Under the pieces are notes generated by a model that saw only the letters and a list, made by a program, of their open reading frames with translations, was not told where the DNA came from and did no database searches. Of a stretch of 64,000 bases of DNA, positions 30,943 through 41,547 are shown in pieces; position 1 is the stretch's first letter, and every line of letters begins with the position of its first letter. The DNA comes from Venturia oleaginea. Its lineage: Eukaryota > Ascomycota > Dothideomycetes > Venturiales > Venturiaceae. Position numbers and translations under genes: made by a program. Location of the stretch: positions 310,001 through 374,000 of the forward strand of contig JABMLP010000007.1 of NCBI GenBank assembly GCA_013176395.1, read 5' to 3'.

Positions 30943-33900
30943 ATGAGCTCATCAAGCTCGGCCTCCAACCAGGTCGCCTTCCTCAAATCCGAGTCTGCGG
31001 TGAGCTCAGCCCAAAGATCGGTTCCAAGGTCGCAATTCCGAGAATCTGGAGTTACATTCATCTCACTTCCGAGGATGGTCGTTCACCCTGATCCACATGA
31101 CGAGCGCCGATGAAGTCTCTTCAAAACGCGTGAAAATGGACCAGATCAACTGCCCGAGATGTTGTCACTTACTGGAGAACGCGTTAGCTAACTAGATTCG
31201 TCAGAGCATCGAAGCCAGTATCAAGAATGCATCGACCAAGGATGAGGCGCTCTCTCTTGCAATGCAAGCTGCGGAGCTGTCTATGGACGCTTTGAAACTG
31301 GCAACGGCACAGAAGGCAACCAAACCAGAGAAGGCCGAGATACGTGCTCGATGCAAGTTCCTGTTGGATGAAGCGGAACGGATCAAGCAGATACCTGTTT
31401 GGACACCGGCGAAGAAGAATCCGGATCTTGCAGATTCTTTCGCCAATATCCATCTTCGACCAGTTCCGTCGCAGCGTCCGGAGCTTAAAGCAAGAGTCAG
31501 CCCAGCTCCATCGTCTACTGTGGCGTCGTCCAGCTATGCTCCACCACTAGTCTCAAGGCCACCCAATGTTCAGTCGCAAGCCTCTACGCCTGCATCCAAG
31601 CCGAAGCCTACTGCTCGACTTCGTGAGCCTGTATCGGCCAGAGAACTTCCAGTAGCTGAGAAAGTATTGCTTTTGCATGCCTCTAAGCTTAATGGATTCA
31701 AGTTCCCACCATGGTCCGGACCACCAAAGCCAGAGGAGTTTGATCTCGATGACGGGGGAAAGCCTTTCAAGTAAATACCATCACTCACAGGGCTAGCGAT
31801 TCTCTAGCTTACATCACCAGGGATACAACAGATCTTTGTCTATCAGAGCATCAGCTGAAAGCTTTCCGTGGCTGGAAGCGAGCCCATGAAGCCATTCCGC
31901 CGCCTTCGTGGTTCCCAGGAAGTCGAGCTAATTTACGGCCAACCATGCAGGCCACACGTGCAACTGACCTCGTGCAAGACGCTGCAACTGACTGCTCTGT
32001 CGTTGCAAGTCTTGCCGCTTGCGCTTCCAAGGCCGACAACGGACATGCAACTATAATGGATGATATTCTGTTTCCTTACGATCAAAACAGACAGCAACCA
32101 ATAATCTCTCCGAATGGCAAATATATTCTGAAGCTCAACTTTAATGGATGCTATCGAAAGGTTGTAATTGATGACCGCCTGCCTGTATCCGGTACGCAAC
32201 GGCTGTTGCATGTCATTGACAGGAGGAACCCCGCGCTGCTTTGGCCGGCCCTGTTCGAGAAAGCGTATCTAAAAGTTCGGGGTGGCTATGACTTTCCAGG
32301 AAGCAATTCTAGCACCGACCTCTGGATTCTTATTGGATGGATTCCTGAACAAGTCTTTCTACAGGATGACACAACGGATCCTTTGGATGTCTGGAAACGG
32401 ATGTCTAAGGCGTTTCAGTATGGAGATGTCCTCGTCACGATGGGTACGGCCAAGATGTCACATCGAACGGAAAGAGACTCTGGACTTGCCGGCCAACACG
32501 ACTACGCTGTTTTGGATATAAAAGAGGACGAGGATCGGAAGTTTATGCTGCTCAAGAACCCGTGGTGCGAAGGAGGCTCCTGGAAAGGCTCTATCCCTCA
32601 GGCCTCCTTACAGAGACTGTCAAGAATCGAGGACAGTCGTCCGAGTACTCCGGATTCTGCAACGGAGGAGCTGTCTCCAGGCACTTTCTGGATCGACTGG
32701 AACAATGTTCTGCAATATTTTGACTCCATCTATCTCAACTGGAACTCTGGACTTTTTTCGCATAGACAAGATATTCACTTCGCATGGGATCTCACCACCA
32801 GACGTAGTGCCACCGGCAGCTTCATCAACAACCCGCAATTTGCTGTTTCCTGCGCCAAAGCCGGCACCCTCTGGCTCCTTCTCTGTCGCCACTTCAAAGA
32901 CACGGCCGAGTTAAGTGGCGACAGCTTACTGAACGTCAACGTGGGTCCCGCTGGCGAGTTCATTGGATACATGAGCTTATACGTGTATAATGGGAAGGGC
33001 CAACGTATTCCTATCTCACGCACACCACTCGAGCGCGGTCCCTACGTGGATTCCCCGCAGACACTCGTGAGACTCGATGTCCCAGCACAAACGAAATACA
33101 CGGTCGTGATCTCGGAGCAGGACCTCCCACCCCTCAAACACACCTTCTCTCTCATGACTTTCTCAGACATGAACGTTCAGATCTCGCAGGCGACGAGCCG
33201 ATTACAGTACACGTCTACTACTGAATCAGCCTGGACGAACGCAACAGCCGGAGGAGGTGCACACATTGTCACATACTTCACAAACCCCCAATTCAGCTTG
33301 ATGGTTGCCCATAGGACCACCCTCGCACTGCTTCTCGAAACGCCCTCGTCCGATCTAAACGTTCACGTCAAATTGGTTCGCGGCCAGGGAAAGAGAATCA
33401 TGACGCTCACGCAAAAAGACATCATCGTTGATTCTGGAGACTACCGTCGCGGCAGTGCCTACGCTGAGGTTTCCGAGATTGAGGCAGGGACGTATACAAT
33501 CATCTGCTCGACGTTCGAGGCAAGCCAGAAAGCACCGTTCACTCTAAGAGTGGAAAGTCAGGTGAGCACACAGTTGAAGCAATTGCCCGGTGAGAATGCG
33601 GGGCGATTGAGCAAACAACTACCGATGGCCTGTTTCAACTGGAACAATAACAAAATCGCTGTACCTATCTCACCACGTCGCTTGATCAAATTCAGCGCCA
33701 TCGCTAAATTCAGGGGATCAAGTGCTCCAACTACTCGCTCGCCTGTTCGTCTCAGCATCGAACTTGGACGCGGCCCAGAAAGGAGGATTCTAGGTGTTAG
33801 CAACGAAGGTACATACTCGTACGCTGGGGATGGAATTGGAGGAGGCGGCGAAGTGAGGATGCCTGAACTTGATCTTTGGGCTGAGATGAGGAAGTTTGCA

Positions 33901-34035
33901 GAGATGTATCTTGTGCTTGAGAGGATGGCTGGGCTGGAAACGACAGGGGAGGAGAGGTTTGATGTCGAAGTCTGGTGCGATGCCAAAGTTGAAGAAGTCT
34001 GTGATGTGGGGAGTTGGAGGAAGTGGGATGACTAA
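30943..34035 (+). CDS. palB: PalB/Rim13 calpain-like cysteine protease
   Basis: Signalling protease of the fungal ambient-pH (Pal/Rim) pathway; works on ESCRT-III-associated complexes and is required for processing of PacC/Rim101. Exons are 30943-30999, 31196-31770 and 31821-34035, with introns of 196 and 50 nt, giving 948 residues. The short first exon (MSSSSSASNQVAFLKSESA) leads into an MIT domain (about 20-75; SIEASIKNASTKDEALSLAM, AAELSMDALKLA) that binds ESCRT-III. A Pro/Ser linker follows. The calpain core carries catalytic Cys269 (DAATDCSVVASLAA), His437 (GQHDYAVLDI) and Asn457 (LLKNPWCEGGSW). C-terminal calpain-III/C2-like beta domains run to the end. All catalytic residues are present and the length is normal, so I take it as active. 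Start chosen because it is the only ATG that places the MIT domain in frame across the first intron. Confidence 0.92.
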
Positions 34036-35093
34036 GTGATTCGGGAATCTATGGTGATGGGATTGGGAGGACAAATGCATTTTTGCAAAAGATTTGGATC
34101 AGTGTGTATGGCTATATGGCAAAGCGAGGGTTATTTTTAGGATGTCTCGTCTGGTATGGATCGAGGGAAAGTCGGGGACATCAATATTCTTAGGCGGCGT
34201 TTTGGAGTCGCAACTGCGGTAGGCAGTCAAAAGGTTCGAGATATAGACCTGTTTGGAATTGACTCCATGTTTTCCAAGATACCAGTGGCTTGGAGTGAAC
34301 AAACATGGGTTTCAAGGTGCACAGCAGCTCCCAGGAACATCCTCGGCAGATCAATTGCTATCAAATGATGGGCCAGGACCACGGTGTGCTCTTAGCTTGT
34401 GCTACAGCGAGGCTGAGTGCGGTAACACAGTACTACGTAGGCCAAGAAAAGAGATGAAGAGGCATCACCCGGGCCTGTGTATCGTATCAGATGGGAATTC
34501 CAATCCCATATCACGACTCAAACATGAGAGTACGATATGTCGTGCTTTACCTTTCATGCCCAGCCTATATCCTGTCCTCTCGCAGGCTCAGGGTAGGGAG
34601 GACAGGCTGTATGCACGATTCAGATTTCGCGTTTGTGGTGCATGGAACCTTGATTGGCTGGTGGTGAAACTTCGAGGTTGATGTCACAAGGTAAATGGTT
34701 AGTGTTCCAGCGTGGGATTGTAGAGGGATTAGACGCGCAAACACAAGGGCGGATTGGAGATAATCATGGATAACTTGCCGAACTATCAGATACGGAGGGG
34801 ATGTTGGGGATTGTGTTGACTTTGGGTTTGTTAGGTAGGTTGAAGTTCGCTACCGGTTCTCGAGTACGTCAATGAAGTCAAGGGTCAAGCAAGCATCCAT
34901 AGCAAAAACAACCTACAACTCCAGACGACAAGACAACCGACATGCCTATATCCTGACCTACACTATCCCTACCACCAAATTCACTCCCTACTGCGAAGAA
35001 AGACCTGCGAAATCAGACGGGGCCTCAATAATTCCTAACCAGTCGGGGCTCCTACCATCCTAAACCAGACGCCCAGGCCCCGCGAATCCAACC
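34036..35093. other. intergenic, nothing recognised
   Basis: 3' region of palB and 5' region of the oxysterol-binding protein gene. Short plus-strand frames (for example 34253-34681) are not convincing as genes. Confidence 0.5.
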
Positions 35094-36840
35094 ATGGCCA
35101 GCAAAGGCCCAATAGCTCCCAGCGATACTCCTGAAGCTCACGCCGATGCTAAAGTCGAGAAGGCTCCAGATGACTCCTCAAAGTTGAAGACATTCCTTGG
35201 AATCCTGAGAAGGTTTGACCGCCCTTCGCTGCTGTCGAAGAAGCGCGCCCCAAACACCGCTCGAGCGAAGCGCTGACAGGATATACAGGTTCATTGGTGT
35301 TTCTGACCTCGCCGCTATTCGCTTTTCACTTCCTGCACAGCTCATTGAGCCTATACCGAATCTTGGTATGTTGCCGTCGAATGCTGGATACGGGTTGCGG
35401 GGCGAATACTGATTTGGGAGTAGAATACTGGAACTACTTGGACAGACCAGAGACGTTTATCAGGTGGGAAGGATCCAAAATCATGGCATAGAGTAACAAA
35501 CTGACTTCCTCCAGCATCGGCGACTCAGAAGACCCTGTCGGGCGCATGCTAGGTACACTCAGGTTCTGGTTCACAAAAGATCTGGTATGGATATTGGCTG
35601 GCTGAGCAGGAGCGGCTGCTTACATGCGATCAGAAATACGTCAAAGGAAAGCCAGTAAAGCCATACAATTCTGTCATTGGCGAATTCTTCAGGGTATGCC
35701 TTCAACTCTGCCCTCCTTGCTGGACCAGCTAACATGCTCAGTGCAATTGGGACGTAGAAGATACCGCCCTTCAACTCAAACACCCAAACAGCGCTCCACC
35801 GAGCAGTGCCGCGAGCGTTACCTCAAAGAACAGCGAAACCACTGGCCATGGTGGAGAGAAAGTCAGAGTCTCGTTTTTGACCGAGCAAACCTCGCATCAC
35901 CCTCCTGTATCGGCCTTTTATATCGATTGCCCTCAGAAGGGAATCACAGCTCGCGGATATGACCATCTCTGCGCCAAATTTACGGGAACGAGCATACGAG
36001 TCACAGCTGGAGCACATAACCTGGGCATTTTCATCACCCTTGATAACAGGGATGGGGAGCAATACCAGCTCACACACCCAGCTGCACATCTCGGTGGCTT
36101 GTTAAGAGGTATTTGGGGCCATTGCAGGCAGATAGAACGGCATAGGGCTAATCACGGACAATAGGAACCCTAAGCATTTCAGTGGCCGATTCCTGTTTTG
36201 TTATTTGCCCCAAAACTCGGCTAAAAGTCATCCTCGAATACTTGGAAGAAGGCTGGCTAGGCCGCGCCCAAAACAAAATCGTCGGCTTGATCTTCTACTA
36301 CGATCCCGCGAATGACACAAAGACCAAGATCAAGGAGGTTGCGGAATCGGATATTGTTGCCCGTATTGAAGGTAATTGGCAGGACAAGATATACTACTCG
36401 TTGAGTAGCACGCCATTTGCAAAGTCAACGGAAAAGATCGAATTGATTGATCTGAACCCGCTGTTCCCGGTGAAGAAGTCAGTGCCGCCGGAGAATCTAC
36501 AATTACCCAACGAGTCAAGGAGGTTCTGGAAGGGTGTTACGGAGGCTATTGTTGCGAGGAAATTTGGTCTAGCGACGACGTTGAAGCAGGAGTTGGAAGA
36601 AGTGCAGAGGACGAAGGAGAAGGAGAGGGAGGCTAGTGGCAAGCAGTGGCAGGTATGTTCAGCTAAAGGGCGAGTTGTAGGAGAAGGGACGTGCTAACAT
36701 TGATATAGCCACGCTTTTTCACGGGTGCCGTCACGCCCGTTGGAAAACCTGACCTGACGCCGGACGGATTGAAAGCTCTCGATGGGTTACATAAGGGTGT
36801 TTTTGAGCTGGAGGATCCCAAGGAGTACGCTGCATTTTGA
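35094..36840 (+). CDS. oxysterol-binding protein, Kes1/Osh4 type
   Basis: Lipid-transfer protein of the OSBP-related family that exchanges sterol and PI4P between membranes. Eight exons: 35094-35212, 35289-35365, 35424-35463, 35515-35584, 35634-35693, 35742-36108, 36165-36652 and 36709-36840. Introns are 48-76 nt and every phase fits, giving 450 residues. The family signature EQTSHHPP lies at about 170-177. Other OSBP landmarks are LEYWNYLDRPETF, LRFWFTKDLKYVKGKPVKPY, NSVIGEFFRCNWD, CPKTRLKVILEYLEEGWLG and the late FFTGAVTPVGKPDLTPDG block. There is no PH or ankyrin domain, so it belongs to the short Kes1/Osh4-6 group. The many short exons near the 5' end match orthologues in other filamentous fungi from memory. 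Nothing is broken. Confidence 0.92.
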
Positions 36841-38139
36841 GCGGTACATACATAGAAGTGGCGGAGTCACTGATTGAGAGATGGCGGATACACTCGCTTT
36901 TTGCATACAGGGATAGAAAGTCGGGTGGGCTCGATTAGCTCTCGAAGGCTATGGTTCTGGCGCGCGGAGTTTTCTGCCAACTTCCTTGATGCTCAACGCA
37001 TTGTTAATGGTCCGTGGTGTACACAGGAGACGGGCACGAAATGGACTGGGCTGGAGGCATCTAGATGAATTTGCATACAGGCTTTGCGATGCTTGCGTTC
37101 TGATGAGCATACAATATATTTTGCTGCATGTGTTGGACTGTTCTGTTCTGTTCTGTTCTGTTAATGTGTGATGTTGGAGACTTGATCGCTTCGACTTTTT
37201 TGGGTTTGATTCTCAGGGTTTCAAGGGTTTGAAGGGTTGGACTGGAGTGAGTTTAGTCTTTGATATGAAGGATTATTGAGGAGAAGTGGTTATCATTTTG
37301 GGTGTTTATGGTTTTCTTGACTGTCTGGACTATTCTTAGGTTTTGTTTGTGACGTGGTGTGGACTGCTTTCGTTTTTGGGTTTGCGCCGGATACTTTTTT
37401 TTTTTTGCTGGGTCTTTTGTTGGAGGGAGTGAATTTTTTTATCTAGATGCTTTTTGTGAGGGTGGGGTCTTTGGAGATATGGGGGTTGGAAATGCGGATG
37501 GATTGGATGGATGGTAGGTTTTTGTGTTTTTTTCGGTGGTGGATGGTGTTGCTGTGCTTTTGAGTGTGTTTTTGGGTTTGTGGAGGGTTTGGGATGGGGT
37601 GAGGTGGGGTGGGGTGTTTTTGATGTTTGGGGTGTTTTGGTGGGTTGGTTGTGTATTGTCTGGATGTAAGCTTATTGGGATATCGTTTTCGTCGTTATTG
37701 TTATTATTGTTTAGTTCAGGATTCTATCGTAAAGGTTATTTAAAAAATTATACTACTAAAAAATTGTTTCTCTAGGGTTTTTAGTTAGAGTACTACGTTT
37801 AAGTAGAAAGGAGGTATCTCTTTTAGAAAAAAGGAATCTAGAGGACTAGATCTATTATCTTTCTCTATCTTATTCTTGGAGTTGGAGATTTCGATTTTAT
37901 TCGAGCTTCTAGGAGGTAGAATTCTAAAGATTTAGAATGCGTTTCTATTGTCACGGTACGACCGCAGACAAGTCCTTCCCGCCGTTGGGGTGGCCCCACG
38001 GTACGTGATCAAGGCAGAACCATAGTTCTGCCGAGGAAAGGTTTTAAAGCCTGCGTGAATAAGCTCGTCACCTTTTGCAAATCTCCTAGCCGTACATTAT
38101 CGCTCGAATTATCTCCTATCGTCCAGCTCTCGAGTACAG
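36841..38139. other. gene-free, G/T-skewed then AT-rich spacer
   Basis: After the OSBP stop there is a TTCTG repeat (37141-37162). From about 37,180 to 37,690 the plus strand is almost only G and T with very little C (runs such as GGGGTGAGGTGGGGTGGGG). From 37,700 to 37,950 the DNA is AT-rich. No gene seen; open frames in the skewed part come from the lack of A and C. Confidence 0.75.
37141..37162. repeat. (TTCTG)4 microsatellite
   Basis: Four tandem TTCTG units, intergenic. Confidence 0.95.
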
Positions 38140-38660
38140 CAATAGTGGAATTCGGCAGCGGAGGAGGAGGCCAATAACCAGCGCAGAGCTTTCAACCTGT
38201 TGAATCCGCGCATTGTCCGAATACCTCGCGTCTACCGTTTCTTTTGCCGTCAAAATGAGTACGGTAGGATGGAAGGATATCTCGTCATGGAATACATCGA
38301 TGGAGTTATCCTAAGCCCTGAATATTATCCCAGCCTTGCTGCTAGGCTGTTACCAATTCTCAAGCAGTTCGAGAAAATCCAAGGCTGTATTCCTAAAGAG
38401 CCAAAGGTATACTTTAAGCATATGCCGCTAGTTCTATACTATATGAATTTAGCGCCTCGAAATATAATGGAGTATTCAAACGGGTTACTTTGCATTATTA
38501 ATTGAGCGTCTACCAGGTTCTATCCTCACGCTTTTGAGGTTGCTATACTACAGCTCCAGCTCTACTATTTCAAGAACGCGGACAGGTTCTTTGAGCCGCT
38601 TTCCACGATACGGTATACCTGTCATGATCGAACTATGTTGGTATTCGAATGCAGTTAAAC
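38140..38660 (+). pseudogene. APH-fold kinase-like pseudogene with RIP-type lesions
   Basis: The translation matches fungal aminoglycoside-phosphotransferase-like (APH/protein-kinase-fold) proteins: NPRIVRIPRVYRFF, the hinge VMEYIDG, then the catalytic loop and the metal-binding motif. In active relatives the loop reads HxDLxPRN and the metal motif IDW; here they read YMNLAPRN and IIN-stop (TGA at 38503-38505). After the stop the same frame continues ASTRFYPHAFEVAILQLQLYY, so the gene was once longer. His-to-Tyr, Asp-to-Asn (twice) and Trp-to-stop each need one C-to-T or G-to-A change, as RIP makes. Upstream, IVEFGS in another frame suggests a further frameshift near 38,160. Not functional as it stands. 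Confidence 0.7.
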
Positions 38661-39098
38661 GTAGTTAAATGTGGTGGTTCTGCTCGATCAGGTCTAGCGC
38701 GAGACTGGTCGCAAGTACTTAGACTCGTCTCTACCTCTTAGTTAGCTCCTCATCCTTACAACTTCGCACATCCCATAGAATTCAAGTCATGCTTCCAAGT
38801 CAAGTCCAAGGTCAAACGTGACAATACCTAAGCAAGAGCCCATACAGCTGGCTCAAACTACAAAAGTATGAGGAAATTCTCAAAGGTTTCACATGTAAGT
38901 CAAGTATTATTTAAAGGAGACTCTTCTAATAGAAAGTATAGCAAACCAACAGCAATACCAAATCGCCCTCGGCCCATCGTGAACATCCCACGACGTAAAA
39001 ATATCCGCGATCGTTCTTGGCGCTCAGTCACGTCAGTTGGAATTAGTCGCACTTGCAGTAAATGCGCGGGTTATTGAAGAAGTGGGTGGACATTCGAC
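38661..39098. other. intergenic, nothing recognised
   Basis: Short spacer between the kinase-like pseudogene and the DUF7770-like gene. A 69-codon plus-strand frame (38868-39077) looks non-coding. Confidence 0.5.
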
Positions 39099-40087
39099 TT
39101 AATCATCCGTTAACGTCGAAGATTGTAAATTGTCAGTAACTTCGTCCGTTTCGTCGTCCGTTTCGTCGTCCGTTTCGTCGTCCGTTTCGTCGTCCGTTTC
39201 GTCGTCCGTTTCGTCGTCCGTTTTGTCGTCCGTTTTGTCGTCCGTTTTGTCGTCCGTTTTGTCGTCGTTACCCACAAATTCACCCCCAATCATATCTAAA
39301 GGCACTGGCTGAGCGTGCCTAGAATATCTTAATAGAAGATGTGGCCAAAGGATTTTTTCAGCGTGAGTATCAACGAGGTATTTTTTTTTGCAAAATCCCA
39401 GAGCACGACCCAGCTGTTTAGTCATATCAGCTTCAATATATTCGGATGATTCTTCAGGATTGAAAACACTTACATCCAATATCGAGATGCTGTACTACCA
39501 CCGCTCATGTTGTATTGGTGCCTTTTGTTCTCAACAATAAAATCAGTAAAATGACGTACTGTAACACCGTTGTTAACCGGAAAGTCCCAATGTTGAAGGC
39601 TGCTACTGCTCAGAACGTATTGGTGGTCCGTGACTAAAAGTTGTCCAGTGAAAGATACCGGGTCCGCCGCCATATTAACACGGACAGACGAGCTTTCGCC
39701 AGTAAGCAAATACATGGACCAGTGATTGTCACTCATTTGGGAATTCGCACTGGATGTCCCCATGTCGTGAGCTACTACTCGAACATCGGAGACGGTTGAT
39801 ACGGCAGCCTGACTTTGTATCTGGGATATTTGTTGGGATATTTGTTGCGTTGCTACATATCTACCAACCGAATTAGATGTAGTCCATTGAAAATATGTGA
39901 GTTTTAGTACTTACCGTTCGGAATCCCAGAACGATTGCGGAAGGGATGGAAGAAGAGGGTCATTGTGGAGTACTGTTGTCTTTAGGTTGAAGTGATAACC
40001 TTCTAAAGTAACAACTAAATCATAGTACTTCGCTAGCCTAGCGTTATCGATCTCGTTGGGGAGATACTTGAGAATTTGTTGTGCCAT
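39099..40087 (-). pseudogene. DUF7770-like gene with (TDDK/E)n tail and frame break
   Basis: Exons are 40087-39915, 39860-39474 and 39413-39099, with 54- and 60-nt introns that have good GTAAGT donors. The start is MAQQILKYLPNEIDNARLA. The middle reads NHWSMYLLTGESSSVRVNM and, further on, KRHQYNMSGGSTASRYW, a pattern I associate with the fungal DUF7770 family (from memory; not checked). After the last splice the frame reads WVVLWDFAKK and then runs out of frame at a nine-A tract (39381-39389). The other frame carries KKYLVDTHAEKILWPHLLLR, PLDMIGGEF and then about ten TDDK/TDDE units up to the stop. The exon sum is one base off a multiple of three. Either a one-base indel in the A tract broke the gene, or the tract is a sequencing error. 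No function known. Confidence 0.55.
39142..39267. repeat. 12-bp minisatellite inside coding sequence
   Basis: About ten copies of TCGTCCGTTTCG (some TTG in place of TCG at one end), coding for TDDE and TDDK units on the minus strand. All units are 12 bp, so copy-number change would keep the frame. Confidence 0.95.
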
Positions 40088-40439
40088 AATGAAAAACGTT
40101 CGATCTATCGAATTGGAGTAAGTTAAGTAGAGCGATAGGAATGAACATTATATAGCCTTTCGAGAGTAATCCGTTAAGCGCTGTGACTAAGATACTGCAG
40201 ATATTCTAACTTTGCTTGGTAGTAGCCCCGCAAAACGCGTATCAAAAACCCACGCCCAATATCTTCTTTTTGCTGTTCATAACTTGAAGCATTGTCAGAT
40301 ACTTATTTAACGATGGCCGATAGGTTGCTACGAGCTTCCATAACAATCCAAATACCGTAGATTCCGTGCAAAACTGTAGACGAGATAAGGATTGAACCGA
40401 GTAGGGAGTCCGTACTTAGCTACGTGAAAAGAGCTTAGG

Positions 40440-40600
40440 GTAAAGACTTCCGTCTAAGAGAGTATCGAAGAGGAGTCTTGTAAGCGTCTTATAGGCTAGA
40501 AACCGGCTGGATAAAGACTTCCGTTGAGCGCGACTCGAAGAGGAGTCTTGTAGGCGTCTTGTAGGCGTCTTGTAGGCGTCTTATAGGCTAGAAACCGGCT
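40440..40600. repeat. tandem repeat with nested 11-bp units
   Basis: Two units of about 70 and 90 bp share TAAAGACTTCCGT at the start, CGAAGAGGAGTCTTGTA in the middle and TATAGGCTAGAAACCGGCTG at the end. The second unit is longer because GTAGGCGTCTT is repeated within it. Copies are nearly identical, so the duplication is recent. Confidence 0.85.
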
Positions 40601-41547
40601 GAATCTCACTCCGTACTCACCCGTACGGTCTCTGTGCTGACCTCCAGAATGCTAGTCTCGTCTACAATCTTGCAAGGCATCTACGGTAGTAGATGGTATA
40701 AAAGCCAATCCGTAGGCTTGGGGGGTCCAAGGCGACTTTTTCTTCTTGGCTTACCCAAAACTGAACCTCTCTTACCTCATCACTTCCTTCGTCGCCTCAA
40801 TAAGACCAGGTCCATTCGGCAACGGCGTGCCTTCTAATAATCGTAATATCCCAAGTCCCTTCAAGAACGATGGCTTCGAATTTGCCCTTAACAATAAGCA
40901 GGCTCACCGACAGAGTCACCAGACACGAAAATGAAGTCGTGGTTTACGACCCTCTCGAGAAACGACTGTTCTGCGAAAATCTCCAGAAATTGAAAAGTCG
41001 CTCTACTCCCTGCCAATCTTCTGAATCGACTACTAATATCGACTCTTCGCAGAAAAGGAACAATACGTTAAGGTCTATATAGGCGGGATAGACCTTAAAA
41101 TTTCTATCTTTATGAAACTACTATAATCCAAAAAACCTACGAATATTAGTCGCCCCGAGGCTATACTAGAAAGTAGGCGGAATAGTACTTTGAATAATAC
41201 GGCGCAGGTCCATGTAACGACTATAGACCTAAGCAAACTTAGTAAACAGGTTGAGACTAAAAAGAAGGAAGGATAAGATTGTGAGGAAGTTGTGGGTGGA
41301 TATGGAGTTTGGTAAGAGCTAGAATCTGTAATGTTCAGATATTATGAAACGTAGATATCGATAAAAAGGAAGCCTTCGGGGATCACGTTTTGACGTGATT
41401 TCAGGTCGCGTACTACTTGGATAAACTGGCGCACTTTCGACTCGTCATCCTTTACTGCTTTCACAACATCCACCAATTTACTCAATACCTCTTCGGTGAT
41501 ATACCAATGCCTCAACCTACACCTTCCTAACCCATCAAGCTACCAAA
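40601..41547. other. spacer with possible element remnant
   Basis: A TATAAAAG-like box near 40,696 is followed by short plus-strand frames (40870-41082 begins MASNLPLTISRLTDRVTRH). Together with the tandem repeat just upstream this could be a remnant of a retroelement leader and gag-like frame, but no reverse transcriptase, protease or LTR pair is visible. I do not call it. Confidence 0.3.

Noticed and set aside
37524..37775. 83-codon hydrophobic plus-strand frame that looks like a membrane protein
   Set aside because: The hydrophobic Val/Leu/Phe/Gly/Trp content follows from G/T-only DNA. There is no start context or homologous pattern.
39142..39267. Short regularly spaced repeats resembling a CRISPR array
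   Set aside because: The 12-bp units are directly adjacent without spacers, encode TDDK/E in a eukaryotic gene, and the genome is fungal.
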